DNA of 64,000 nt from Aerococcaceae bacterium NML190073 (GTDB taxonomy: Bacteria; Bacillota; Bacilli; Lactobacillales; Aerococcaceae). The notes below the pieces were generated by a model. The model was not told the origin of the DNA, searched no databases, and was given only the letters and a program-made list of their open reading frames with translations. Made by a program: the position numbers and the translations under genes. Positions 6,251 through 14,001 of this stretch are shown here, piece by piece; position 1 is the stretch's first letter, and each line of letters begins with the position of its first letter. The DNA lies in NCBI GenBank assembly GCA_026131555.1, contig JAMXJH010000003.1:1-64000 (forward strand). The letters are read 5' to 3'.

Positions 6251-7075
6251 ATGAGTAACCTTTTATTCGATGAATATCCGCTAATAGTATCAGCGAAATT
6301 AGCGGAAATCATTGGATTGAATGAAGCGATTTTCATCCAGCAGTTGCATTATTGGATTAAGAAAGACGGCAAGGAACGAGATGGCAAGAAATGGATATAC
6401 AAGAGCATTAAAGAATGGCAAGAAGAGGATTTTGCATTCTGGAGTGATTCAACCATTAAACGAATCATATCATCACTAAATTCATCCGGTCTGATTGAAC
6501 AATCAAACTACAACAAAGCAGGCTTTGATAAGACGAAATGGTACACAATAAATTATACAAATTTACAATCAGTGACTAATCGAATAGGTCAAAATGACCT
6601 AACGCATGGGTCAGATTGCACTGATGGAGCAGGTCAAGTTGAACTAACCAATACCAGAGACTACACAGAGACTACTACAGAGAATAATAATACTACGTTA
6701 GGTCACACCCCTATGACAAAAACGGAAAAAGAAAAACAATTGAGAGATGACTTTGAAAAGCTATGGAAATTGTATCCGAAGAAAGAAGATAAAGAGAGAG
6801 CATTCAAAGCGTATAAGAAAGCAATTGGTGAAGGTGTCACCAATAAGCAAATTCAAACAGGTATTGTAGGATATCGACGACAAATTGAAATTGAACGCAA
6901 AGAAAGAAAATTTGTTAAGACGGGCGGGAATTGGTTCTCAGGAAAATTATGGGAAAACGACTTTTCCAGTTTCATGCCGCAACACCGTGAGGCGATTCAG
7001 CCGACAGACGTGGAAGAGCATGAAATTGTTGATGACAATTATGATTGGGGGGAATTAGATGGACTACATGAATAG
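6251..7075 (+). CDS. Phage replisome organizer / replication initiator
   Basis: A 274-aa protein of the type that binds the phage origin and recruits the helicase loader. Residues 1-95 look like the winged-helix domain of phage replisome organizers (FDEYPLIVSAKLAEIIGLNEA, then WIYKSIKEWQ and STIKRIISSLNSSGLIE). Residues about 105-160 form a polar, low-complexity linker. Residues 165-235 (DDFEKLWKLYPKKEDKERAF) form a helical domain often seen in such proteins, with W and GGNWFSGKLW. The ribosome site is GAGGG. It overlaps the loader gene by 17 bp. The linker-coding DNA holds repeated AGGTCA sequences that could be the origin. Confidence 0.88.
   Translation: MSNLLFDEYPLIVSAKLAEIIGLNEAIFIQQLHYWIKKDGKERDGKKWIYKSIKEWQEEDFAFWSDSTIKRIISSLNSSGLIEQSNYNKAGFDKTKWYTINYTNLQSVTNRIGQNDLTHGSDCTDGAGQVELTNTRDYTETTTENNNTTLGHTPMTKTEKEKQLRDDFEKLWKLYPKKEDKERAFKAYKKAIGEGVTNKQIQTGIVGYRRQIEIERKERKFVKTGGNWFSGKLWENDFSSFMPQHREAIQPTDVEEHEIVDDNYDWGELDGLHE
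6586..6705. repeat. AGGTCA repeats, candidate phage replication origin
   Basis: AGGTCA occurs at 6586, 6631 and 6700, as the inverted TGACCT at 6595, and as GGGTCA at 6608, all in 120 bp. The first two make the palindrome AGGTCAAAATGACCT. All lie in the linker-coding part of the initiator gene, where several Gram-positive phages keep their origin. The function is inferred. Confidence 0.45.
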
Positions 7076-7967
7076 ATTGATTGAGAAGATGAAAGACAAG
7101 ATACCGACTGATATACCTACGGCTGATGAGTTGCTAGTGAAAGTGTTAGGTAATCAATATATTGCTGAATTCATTGATCGGAACAAGATTACGATGGAAG
7201 TAGCTAAGCGATATTTATCTAAATTACGAGAGTATGAAATTGCGATGAACAATGCTGAAGCAGATGGTTATGTTCCTATGCTAATTTATGTGCATGGCGA
7301 AATTGATATTATGTATCGCAAAAGTAAAGCACGTATTGAGCAAGAACAACAGCGTAAAGATAAGTCATTGATTTCAAATAGCACGATGCCGATTGACATA
7401 CGCAATGCGACTTTCAAAGATATGCATAAGACGGACAAACGCAAGCCTCTCATGGATGAGGTTAAGGCATTCATCAAGAAATATGTTGAGCATCCAACAG
7501 CTCATCACAAAGGTTTGTTTGTGAGCGGTAGCTATGGAATTGGTAAGACATATATCATGAGCGCAATGGCAAACGCACTGGCAAAGAAAGGGTTCAAGGT
7601 TCGCATCGAACACTATCCAACGCTAATCAGTGAATTAAAGTCAAAAATCAAGAGTGACACGGTAGCGGATGAAGTCGCAAAAGTGAAGTCAGCTAATATC
7701 TTGATATTGGATGACGTAGGTGCTGAGAAGCTAACAGAATGGATACGTGATGAGGTATTCATTGTTATTCTTGAATATCGCATGGCGAATCACTTACCAA
7801 CGTTCTTTACGTCAAACTTGACACTGAAGCAATTTGAAGAGTTTCTTGCGAGCACAAAAGAAGGAGTTGATATGCGTAAGGCTCAGCGCATTATGGAGCG
7901 TATCAATTTCCTTGCTAAAGAATTAGTTCTGGAAGGAACGAACCGCCGCAATCCAAAAGGTGACTGA
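7059..7967 (+). CDS. DnaI/DnaC-type helicase loader ATPase
   Basis: A 302-aa AAA+ protein that loads the replicative helicase at the phage origin. The Walker A motif is GSYGIGKT (157-164) and the Walker B is LILDDVGAE (215-223). The sensor region TFFTSNLTLKQFEE and a C-terminal arginine (RIMERINFLAKELVLEG) also match the family. The N-terminal 120 residues resemble the helicase-interacting part of DnaI. It overlaps the initiator gene, so the two are probably translated together. Confidence 0.92.
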   Translation: MDYMNRLIEKMKDKIPTDIPTADELLVKVLGNQYIAEFIDRNKITMEVAKRYLSKLREYEIAMNNAEADGYVPMLIYVHGEIDIMYRKSKARIEQEQQRKDKSLISNSTMPIDIRNATFKDMHKTDKRKPLMDEVKAFIKKYVEHPTAHHKGLFVSGSYGIGKTYIMSAMANALAKKGFKVRIEHYPTLISELKSKIKSDTVADEVAKVKSANILILDDVGAEKLTEWIRDEVFIVILEYRMANHLPTFFTSNLTLKQFEEFLASTKEGVDMRKAQRIMERINFLAKELVLEGTNRRNPKGD

Positions 7968-7968
7968 T

Positions 7969-8265
7969 ATGGCGACAAAAGAAGAATGGCAAGAATTCTT
8001 ATGGCTAACAAGTGATAATTCTTGGGAGAATGACCCGATTAAGAAAGCAAGACTTGAAGAGTTACGTCCAAAGTTTTGGGGAGAGAGGAAGGAAGCGGTG
8101 CGTTATTTAGTCTTTCCGCCGCATGGAAAGCCTAAAGTTATCAAGACGTTGAAAGCAGTGGCGGAATTAGTAAAGGTCAATCCGCAAAAGTTGAAGCGAG
8201 TGATTACAAATCCGGCTTACATTGGCACTTATTGCGGATTCGGTATTGAAATAATTGAGGAGTGA
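7969..8265 (+). CDS. Hypothetical phage protein, replication region
   Basis: A 98-aa protein. ATG 7969 begins one base after the loader stop, preceded by AAAGGTGA; an in-frame GTG at 7960 is possible. Residues 45-98 (YLVFPPHGKPKVIKTLKAVAELVKVNPQ, then a short hydrophobic end) look like a small DNA-binding fold in which a strand precedes a helix-turn-helix. This is a guess from pattern only. It sits between the helicase loader and a DNA methyltransferase. Confidence 0.65.
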   Translation: MATKEEWQEFLWLTSDNSWENDPIKKARLEELRPKFWGERKEAVRYLVFPPHGKPKVIKTLKAVAELVKVNPQKLKRVITNPAYIGTYCGFGIEIIEE

Positions 8266-8269
8266 GGCT

Positions 8270-9469
8270 ATGCGCACACTTAGTGTTGAAGAGGTAACTG
8301 TTTGGAACGCTTTGGAATACGGGCGGGATAATGGCAAGACAAGCACTCAACTTCATCGTGAAATAGGCTTTAATCGCCGTAGGATTTGTGAAGCAGTAGA
8401 GGGATTGCGAACAAAAGGGTATCCGGTAGGCGCATCAAGAAAGAACAGAGCTGGATACTTTCGCATATCGAACGAAGAAGAAAGACAAGAAACAGCAGGA
8501 CAATTGCGTAGGCAAGCGCAACGTGAATTGTATCTAGCGACAATCATAGAAAATATAGACATTGAAAAGGAGCATGACATGAAAGTATTAGATCAGTATA
8601 AAGGCAACAATTTCATGGTTTATCACGGCGATAGTTGCGAAGTGATGAAAGGACTAGCAGCTAACAGCTTAGATTATTCAATCTTTAGTCCGCCATTTGT
8701 GGACTTGTATGTGTACTCAGACAGTGATAGAGATTTAGGAAATTGTAGAACAAAGCAGGATTTCTATGACCAATTCAGCATTATTGTCAAAGAATTGTAC
8801 CGTTGCATTAAGCCGGGTAGGTTAGTATCCATGCACTGTATGGATTTGCCAACAAGCAAGTGGAAAGACGGCTTTATTGGTTTATCGGATTTTCCGGGTG
8901 AGCTGACAAGATTAATGCAGGCGAACGGCTTTATCTATCACAGTAAGATTACGATTTGGAAAGATCCCGTAGTACAAATGCAGCGTACCAAAGCACTAGG
9001 ATTGTTACATAAGCAGTTGAAGAAAGATAGCACTATGAGTCGTCAAGGTGTAGCAGATTATATCATCACTTTCCGAAAAGAAGGAGACAATACTGAACCT
9101 GTTACGCATACAAACGATTCGTTCCCAGTAGAGATGTGGCAACAATATGCGAGTCCTGTATGGATGGACATAAATCAATCAAATACGTTGCAGCGAGAAA
9201 GTGCTAGAGATGAACGAGATGAGAAGCATATTTGTCCTTTGCAGCTTGACGTGATTGAGCGATGCATAAAGTTGTGGAGTAATGAGGGCGAGGTAGTGTT
9301 TACACCTTTCTTGGGAATTGGTTCAGAAGTGTATCAAGCATTGCGCATGAAACGCAAAGGCGTGGGCATCGAATTGAAAAGTAGCTATTTCAAACAAGCG
9401 GTAAAAAACTGTATTGCAGCTGAGACAATGCCTGAGCAAATTGATTTGTTTGAGGGGATGGATGTATGA
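8270..9469 (+). CDS. DNA methyltransferase with N-terminal helix-turn-helix domain
   Basis: A 399-aa protein. Residues 1-95 form a winged-helix-like domain (SVEEVTVWNAL, then TSTQLHREIGFNRRRICEAVEGLRTKGYPV). Residues 104-399 are an amino-methyltransferase: the catalytic motif IV is SPPF at 140-143 and the S-adenosylmethionine site is FTPFLGIGSE near 347, so the motif order (IV before I) is that of beta-class enzymes making N6-methyladenine or N4-methylcytosine. No restriction partner is adjacent, so it probably protects phage DNA. M104 at the domain boundary has its own ribosome site, so a free methyltransferase may also be made. It overlaps the helicase gene by ATGA. Confidence 0.88.
   Translation: MRTLSVEEVTVWNALEYGRDNGKTSTQLHREIGFNRRRICEAVEGLRTKGYPVGASRKNRAGYFRISNEEERQETAGQLRRQAQRELYLATIIENIDIEKEHDMKVLDQYKGNNFMVYHGDSCEVMKGLAANSLDYSIFSPPFVDLYVYSDSDRDLGNCRTKQDFYDQFSIIVKELYRCIKPGRLVSMHCMDLPTSKWKDGFIGLSDFPGELTRLMQANGFIYHSKITIWKDPVVQMQRTKALGLLHKQLKKDSTMSRQGVADYIITFRKEGDNTEPVTHTNDSFPVEMWQQYASPVWMDINQSNTLQRESARDERDEKHICPLQLDVIERCIKLWSNEGEVVFTPFLGIGSEVYQALRMKRKGVGIELKSSYFKQAVKNCIAAETMPEQIDLFEGMDV
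8567..8581 (+). promoter_or_regulatory. Internal ribosome site and ATG at the methyltransferase domain boundary
   Basis: AAGGAG (8567-8572) lies six bases before an in-frame ATG (8579), codon 104 of the gene, exactly between the helix-turn-helix and the methyltransferase parts. Initiation here would give a 296-aa enzyme. Confidence 0.6.
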
Positions 9470-10872
9470 GCAGTCATTTGAAAATGGGAGAATCTGTTGA
9501 AATCAACAATGTAATCGACTACGAAGAAGTGCTTAAACGTAAGCGGAAGAAGTTCCGGACTGAAGGTATTGAAGTTGAAAAAGTCAATGAGCATTTGTTT
9601 GACTTTCAGGAAGCAATTGTGAAATGGGCACTAAAAAAGGGCAAATGTGCGCTATTTGAAGATACTGGACTAGGAAAGACTATCCAGCAGTTGTCTTGGG
9701 CAGACGAAATTCAAAAGCACACACATGCACCTGTACTCATTCTAGCACCTTTAGCGGTTGCGAAGCAATCGGTAAATGAGGGCAGAAAATTTGGTATAGA
9801 AGTCAAATACTGTAGACACCATGATGACGTCTATGAGGGGATTTGTATCACAAACTATGAGCGGATTCATTTGTTCGATACGAGCGTGTTCGCTGGAGTT
9901 GTACTTGATGAATCTTCTATCTTGAAATCTTTCACGGGAAAGACAACAAATGATTTGTTAGATAGATTTAGAGAGACCCCTTTCAAGTTGTGTTGTACGG
10001 CGACACCATCGCCAAATGATTACACTGAGCTAGGAACAACAGCGGAATTCTTAGGAGTCATGACACGTAATGAAATGTTAGCTGAATACTTTATCAATGA
10101 CGTGACAAGCGGAACAGGTTGGCGGTTGAAAGGTCATTCTGAAGATGCATTTTACAAGTGGATTGGCACTTGGGGCATGTTCATCAAGCATCCTAAAGAT
10201 TTAGGGTATCAAGCTGAGGGGTATGACTTACCAGCATTAAATATCATTCCTATAACGCTAGATAGTGAGCCGGAAGTAGGCGAGTTATTCGCGTCATATG
10301 CTGAAACATTGAGCGAAAGACGTGAAGCACGCAAGGAGAGTATTGCTGACAGAGTGGATAAAGTTGTGGAAATTGTGGAAAACAATTTAGGAAAGCAATT
10401 CTTGATTTGGTGCGATTTCAATGACGAGTCAACATTATTGACTAAATCAATTGCTGGAGCTGTTGAGATTAAGGGTTCAGATACACCTGAGCACAAGGCG
10501 GATGCCATGATTGAGTTTAGTGGTTATGCGATTGACTACCTTGTAACAAAGCCAAAGATTGCAGGTTTTGGGATTAACTGGCAACAGTGCCATAACATGA
10601 TTTTTTGCGGGTTGTCAGATTCGTTTGAAATGTTTTATCAGGCTATCCGCCGGTGTTACCGTTTTGGTCAGAAAAAAGAAGTGAATGTATATATTGTCAT
10701 CTCAGAGAAAGAGCTGAATGTGTTGCATAACATTCAGGACAAGCAGCGCAAGCATGAGCATATGGTGGAATCTATGCAAGCGATCATGAATGACATTATG
10801 CAAGCTGAATTAGCAGGTGGCGAGTATGTTGAAAAAGAGTATATGCCGATGGTTGAGATGGCATTTTTGTGA
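9466..10872 (+). CDS. SNF2-like superfamily 2 DNA helicase
   Basis: A 468-aa phage helicase or translocase. The motifs are in order: Q-region LFDFQEAIVKWAL (44-56), Walker A EDTGLGKT (65-72), motif Ia LAPLAV, motif II LDESS (where SNF2 enzymes have DExH), motif III CTATPSPND, motif V ITxxxG-like GFGINWQQCH, and motif VI QAIRRCYRFGQ. The last two are typical of SNF2 proteins. Such enzymes often sit beside methyltransferases in phage replication modules. Start 9466 overlaps the methyltransferase stop (ATGA). Confidence 0.9.
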   Translation: MSSHLKMGESVEINNVIDYEEVLKRKRKKFRTEGIEVEKVNEHLFDFQEAIVKWALKKGKCALFEDTGLGKTIQQLSWADEIQKHTHAPVLILAPLAVAKQSVNEGRKFGIEVKYCRHHDDVYEGICITNYERIHLFDTSVFAGVVLDESSILKSFTGKTTNDLLDRFRETPFKLCCTATPSPNDYTELGTTAEFLGVMTRNEMLAEYFINDVTSGTGWRLKGHSEDAFYKWIGTWGMFIKHPKDLGYQAEGYDLPALNIIPITLDSEPEVGELFASYAETLSERREARKESIADRVDKVVEIVENNLGKQFLIWCDFNDESTLLTKSIAGAVEIKGSDTPEHKADAMIEFSGYAIDYLVTKPKIAGFGINWQQCHNMIFCGLSDSFEMFYQAIRRCYRFGQKKEVNVYIVISEKELNVLHNIQDKQRKHEHMVESMQAIMNDIMQAELAGGEYVEKEYMPMVEMAFL

Positions 10873-10886
10873 GAGGAGAAATAAAA

Positions 10887-11093
10887 ATGATGAATTGGAT
10901 TAGATTAGTTGAAATTCGCGGGGATGGGAGCAAGGGAGAAATTCTTATCAACCTAAATCACATTGTGGATATAAAAGAGCGGATAAATTCGGAAGGGAAA
11001 AAGGTAACGATTATCCTTTATAGCAACGGCGAGAGCGTACCGGTTGAAGAACCAATGCATGTTGTCCGCTTTAAGATGAGCGATGTTAGATAG
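10887..11093 (+). CDS. Small hypothetical protein
   Basis: A 68-aa protein with ATG 10887 after GAGAGGAG. Predicted mostly beta strands (WIRLVEIRG, ILINLNHIVDIKE, KKVTIILYSNGE), like a small barrel. No function recognised. An alternative GTG at 10869 overlaps the helicase stop. It lies in the early operon between the helicase and another small gene. Confidence 0.65.
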   Translation: MMNWIRLVEIRGDGSKGEILINLNHIVDIKERINSEGKKVTIILYSNGESVPVEEPMHVVRFKMSDVR

Positions 11094-11109
11094 AGAGGAG
11101 CAAGAGTAA

Positions 11110-11370
11110 ATGCGTATCTATCACTGTAGAACACAAGAAGATTATGATTGTCTTATGCAGCAACTTGACAAAGAAGGTTATATGTGGAGTCCGGTTGAAA
11201 ACGCAACAGAATTAAATATTTGGTTGCACTACAAAGAAAGCACTTGCGTTCGTTTAATGGGAGGTTATCTATTTGCAGATACAGTTGAGTATTACAAGCG
11301 CGCTTTCCCATTTGTAGAGATTGAAGAAGTGAGGGGAAAAAAGAATGATTGTTTGGGCACTGTTCGATAG
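11110..11370 (+). CDS. Small hypothetical protein
   Basis: An 86-aa protein starting after AGAGAGGAGCAAGAGTAA. The pattern RIYHCRTQEDYDCLMQQLDK then GYMWSPV is seen in short phage proteins of unknown role that have an alpha/beta fold. It overlaps the following methyltransferase gene by 26 bp in another frame. Confidence 0.65.
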   Translation: MRIYHCRTQEDYDCLMQQLDKEGYMWSPVENATELNIWLHYKESTCVRLMGGYLFADTVEYYKRAFPFVEIEEVRGKKNDCLGTVR

Positions 11371-12109
11371 CGGCAATGGCTGCTATACGCAAGTAGCTAA
11401 TAAATTTCCGGGAATTGAGATATATCCAATTGGGATGGATATTGAACGGAAGAATGACCATTTCATAAATCTCAATTTAGCAGACTATACAAGGATATTT
11501 GGAGACAATCAGCTATTCGATACATTGGATAAATTGCCAAAGCCTGACCTTATCATAGCAAGTCCACCTTGTGAAAGCTGGTCAAACGCTAGCGCTATGC
11601 GGGGGGGGAACGCTTGCTGGAAACAAGAAGATTTATCGGATAGCTTGTTTACCCCTCAAATTGAGCCTAGCATGTTTACGATTAGGTCAGAGTCTGATTA
11701 CAAGGAAGCGTATATCAACTACAAGTATAGCAAGCAATTTATGAAGCGGGTAAATGGAGAATTAACAATATTCAATACCATTGAAATTATTAAACGCTAT
11801 ATGCCAAGAGTCTTTATTATCGAGAATCCGGCAAGTGGAAGAATTTGGAAATATATCGAGGAAATCATTGAATTTAAGTTGCCGTACTTAAATTTGACAA
11901 GGTACAACAATTACGATTATCCGTTGCAAAAGCCAACTAAGTTTGCAAGTAATATTTATTTGGAGCTAAAGACAGATATAGTAAAGCCGGAAGTTACCTG
12001 GCAAGATTTCCCTAGTAGTTATAATGAGCGGTCAAATATCCCGCATAAACTCATAGAACATATTTTTAATAAAGTGATGGAACATTTGGAAACTTTGGAG
12101 AGGAGTTAG
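11345..12109 (+). CDS. C5-cytosine-type DNA methyltransferase, divergent
   Basis: A 254-aa protein. Motif I is LFDSGNGCYT (7-16), like the FxGxG S-adenosylmethionine site. The catalytic motif IV is SPPCESWS, with the nucleophile cysteine at about C77. Motif VI is ENPAS where the classic enzymes have ENV. It is shorter than typical cytosine-5 methyltransferases and I cannot place a target-recognition domain with confidence, so specificity is unknown. The ribosome site is GAGGGG. It is the second methyltransferase in the early operon and has no restriction partner, which suggests protection of phage DNA against host nucleases. Confidence 0.78.
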   Translation: MIVWALFDSGNGCYTQVANKFPGIEIYPIGMDIERKNDHFINLNLADYTRIFGDNQLFDTLDKLPKPDLIIASPPCESWSNASAMRGGNACWKQEDLSDSLFTPQIEPSMFTIRSESDYKEAYINYKYSKQFMKRVNGELTIFNTIEIIKRYMPRVFIIENPASGRIWKYIEEIIEFKLPYLNLTRYNNYDYPLQKPTKFASNIYLELKTDIVKPEVTWQDFPSSYNERSNIPHKLIEHIFNKVMEHLETLERS

Positions 12110-12114
12110 CTAAT

Positions 12115-12243
12115 ATGGCACATTTTTGGAAAGAGGAAGAAATTCCGAAGCACGAAGATACGACACAACGTAGAAAACTCAATCAAGACGATATTCAATT
12201 TTTGAAGGAGTTACAAACGGAGTTGAACACGCAGAATCATTGA
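12115..12243 (+). CDS. N-terminal piece of a TGA-split phage protein
   Basis: A 42-aa frame with a strong ribosome site (GGAGAGGAG), starting MAHFWKEEEIPK and ending in a helix (LKELQTELNTQNH). It stops at TGA 12241-12243, but the same frame continues without another stop to 12756. The first codons after the TGA read GTANPRYWGI, so the two pieces look like one gene broken by a single nonsense codon. I recall similar phage proteins in which a helix of this type runs directly into a segment like this one, but cannot check. It may be a real short product, a pseudogene or a readthrough site. Confidence 0.6.
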   Translation: MAHFWKEEEIPKHEDTTQRRKLNQDDIQFLKELQTELNTQNH

Positions 12244-12273
12244 GGAACAGCAAATCCTCGCTACTGGGGAATT

Positions 12274-12756
12274 TTGGAAGAAAATACATTTCCGACTAAT
12301 TCGGACTATGCAGATGATTATGTTGTGTTTTGTTATAGCAGTCAACATACAATGCGAAGTGCAGAAGACCTATATGATTATTTGTTTGAATTGCAGGAAG
12401 AAGAACCTAAACTAAATTATCTTTTATTCGCTAACAACACGTTAACGATTGTAGATGATGAAATTCATATTGAGATTAAATATTTATCAGATTCAGAAGT
12501 GGAACAACTGATTGAATATATTAACGATTTGTACCACACAGATTTGGAATGGATTCCAGTTATCAAAAGGGAAATAATAAGAAAGGACGCATTTTTCCTT
12601 ACACAAAAAGCGGCAACTGAACACTTAAGACGTAATGCGCACAATTATACAGAGGACGCGCGCACCTATTGCATGCATGCGTATCGTTGTCCGGAATACG
12701 AACGATTGCTTGAAATTTTGTCAACAGTTGATTGGAGTGAGGTGCAGAATGGGTGA
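12274..12756 (+). CDS. Conserved-looking phage protein, downstream piece of split gene
   Basis: A 160-aa frame that would start at TTG 12274 after GGGGA, a poor start, and is in frame with the 42-aa piece upstream. The C-terminal half (FFLTQKAATEHLRRN, then DARTYCMHAYRCPEY) has a pattern I associate with phage proteins of unknown function that carry a histidine, cysteine and tyrosine motif. The acidic N-terminal half has no recognised motif. The gene ends in VQNG-TGA, which overlaps the start signals of the next gene. If the upstream TGA is real, only a truncated or low-level product is expected. Confidence 0.65.
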   Translation: MEENTFPTNSDYADDYVVFCYSSQHTMRSAEDLYDYLFELQEEEPKLNYLLFANNTLTIVDDEIHIEIKYLSDSEVEQLIEYINDLYHTDLEWIPVIKREIIRKDAFFLTQKAATEHLRRNAHNYTEDARTYCMHAYRCPEYERLLEILSTVDWSEVQNG

Positions 12757-12962
12757 CAAAGAGTGTGCAGACTATGGAATTAAGCAATGATGGCGAAGAA
12801 ATAAAAGTGCTGTTTAATTTAGATGGCGGTGATTTATGGATAACGCTTAACAGAGAGTCAGCTATTTCAATGGCAACATTGCTACTAAAACATGCACAAG
12901 AAATAAAAAAACGAAGAAAGCCGCTACAATTATTGACGGGCAGGATGACAAGAAAGAAATGA
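12753..12962 (+). CDS. Small hypothetical protein
   Basis: A 69-aa frame beginning at GTG 12753, which overlaps the previous stop (GTGA). Strands LFNLDGGDLWITLN are followed by a helix (ESAISMATLLLKHAQEIKK) and a basic tail. The junction repeat would instead start translation at ATG 12749, but that frame stops after 13 codons, so either GTG or the ATG at 12774 is used, or a one-base change has altered the start. Function unknown. Confidence 0.6.
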   Translation: MTKSVQTMELSNDGEEIKVLFNLDGGDLWITLNRESAISMATLLLKHAQEIKKRRKPLQLLTGRMTRKK

Positions 12963-12974
12963 AAGAGGTGCAGA

Positions 12975-13190
12975 ATGGGTGAATATATTTGTCCTAAATG
13001 CAAAAGAAAAGCGCATGTAACGCAGAGCGTTAGAGGTTCGTTTCATACGTGGGAGTTTGACGATGATAAGTGTCCAGTCGAATCAGATTATGTTGAAAAT
13101 ATGAACTTTGGTAAGTATAGATGTGATAATTGCACGCATTCTTCGTGGAAATTAGAAGATATGCTGGAAAGGGTGGTGCAGAATGGCTGA
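12975..13190 (+). CDS. Zinc-ribbon-like small protein
   Basis: A 71-aa protein starting at the ATG of the second junction repeat. CPKC at residues 6-9 and CDNC near 51-54 would make a four-cysteine zinc ribbon, with a further cysteine between. Ends in VVQNG. Role unknown; nucleic acid or protein contact is likely. Confidence 0.7.
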   Translation: MGEYICPKCKRKAHVTQSVRGSFHTWEFDDDKCPVESDYVENMNFGKYRCDNCTHSSWKLEDMLERVVQNG

Positions 13191-13416
13191 AGAAATTAAA
13201 GAAACTTATTACACAATCGTTCAACGACCTTACTATGTAACTTTTAGATGTCCGCATTGTGGTTGGAAACACGAAATTGATTGGGATGATTTTAGCATAC
13301 ATTTCGACGGTGATGTCGAACGTGAAATGTGGAGAGGTCACTGTAACGATGAATTTATTTGCGATGATGAGGATTGCGGCAAAACATTTAGATTGGACGG
13401 TGTAGAGATTGACTAA
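13183..13416 (+). CDS. Zinc-ribbon-like small protein
   Basis: A 77-aa protein overlapping the previous gene by 8 bp. It has CPHC near residue 23 and CDDEDC near 65, giving a two-knuckle zinc-binding pattern separated by an acidic stretch. It shares the start region with its neighbour through the junction repeat, but the rest is different. Function unknown. Confidence 0.7.
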   Translation: MAEEIKETYYTIVQRPYYVTFRCPHCGWKHEIDWDDFSIHFDGDVEREMWRGHCNDEFICDDEDCGKTFRLDGVEID

Positions 13417-13846
13417 GAAATATCTAGTAGAAATCGGAAACATGTATTTTGTTCGATTTGATGAAATAGAGGCGATATTAATTGTCAACGATATTCCCGG
13501 AACAGAAAATTCAGCAATGTCATTTGAAACTAAGAAAGAAGCACAAACGGTTGCTGATATAATTGGTGGAAAGGTAGTGGTTGTTGGTCCGACAAGGTTA
13601 GACAAAATAATTAATCTACAAGAAGATCCAACATTGTCAGAATTTGAAAGAGATATTCTTCGAGAAAAAGAATTGAGTATAAAGTGTAATAGAATAACCA
13701 AAATATTGAATGATATAAAAAGTGAACGAAATGGTTTAATAAATGAAATAATGTCATTACAAAGGAAATTCAACGGTGTTCTTGGACACAAAAAGAGAGG
13801 AAAAATTTTGAATAATTTATTAAAAAAAGGAAAGTGTGAAATATGA
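13409..13846 (+). CDS. Hypothetical phage protein with C-terminal coiled coil
   Basis: A 145-aa protein starting at TTG 13409 that overlaps the previous stop (TTGA). The first 65 residues are beta-rich (YLVEIGNMYFVRFDEIEAILIV). Residues 75-130 are long charged helices. The tail is basic. No family recognised. Confidence 0.6.
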   Translation: MTKKYLVEIGNMYFVRFDEIEAILIVNDIPGTENSAMSFETKKEAQTVADIIGGKVVVVGPTRLDKIINLQEDPTLSEFERDILREKELSIKCNRITKILNDIKSERNGLINEIMSLQRKFNGVLGHKKRGKILNNLLKKGKCEI

Positions 13847-13986
13847 GAAAAAAAGTAGATGTTTTCAAATTAGTCTATGTAATATGGGGGATTATCTGCT
13901 TGGGATTATCCGTTTGGGTTTGGTTTAATGTTGTAGTGAAAATTCCGGAACTGATAGATGCAGCAATAAAAGCTATGGGCAATTAA
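13843..13986 (+). CDS. Tiny membrane protein
   Basis: A 47-aa frame whose ATG overlaps the previous stop (ATATGA). One transmembrane segment (VYVIWGIICLGLSVWVWF) lies between a basic N-terminus and a short polar tail. It is followed within 15 bp by another membrane-protein gene. Function unknown. Confidence 0.6.
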   Translation: MRKKVDVFKLVYVIWGIICLGLSVWVWFNVVVKIPELIDAAIKAMGN

Positions 13987-14001
13987 AAGAGGTTATAGAT
14001 T

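Larger units (their letters stand above)
12739..13190 (+). repeat. Three copies of an 18-nt gene-junction sequence
   Basis: GAGGTGCAGAATGGGTGA occurs at 12739 and 12965, and as GTGGTGCAGAATGGCTGA at 13173. Each copy holds the ribosome site and ATG of the next gene. At the first and third copies it also encodes the VQNG end of the previous protein. Confidence 0.7.
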
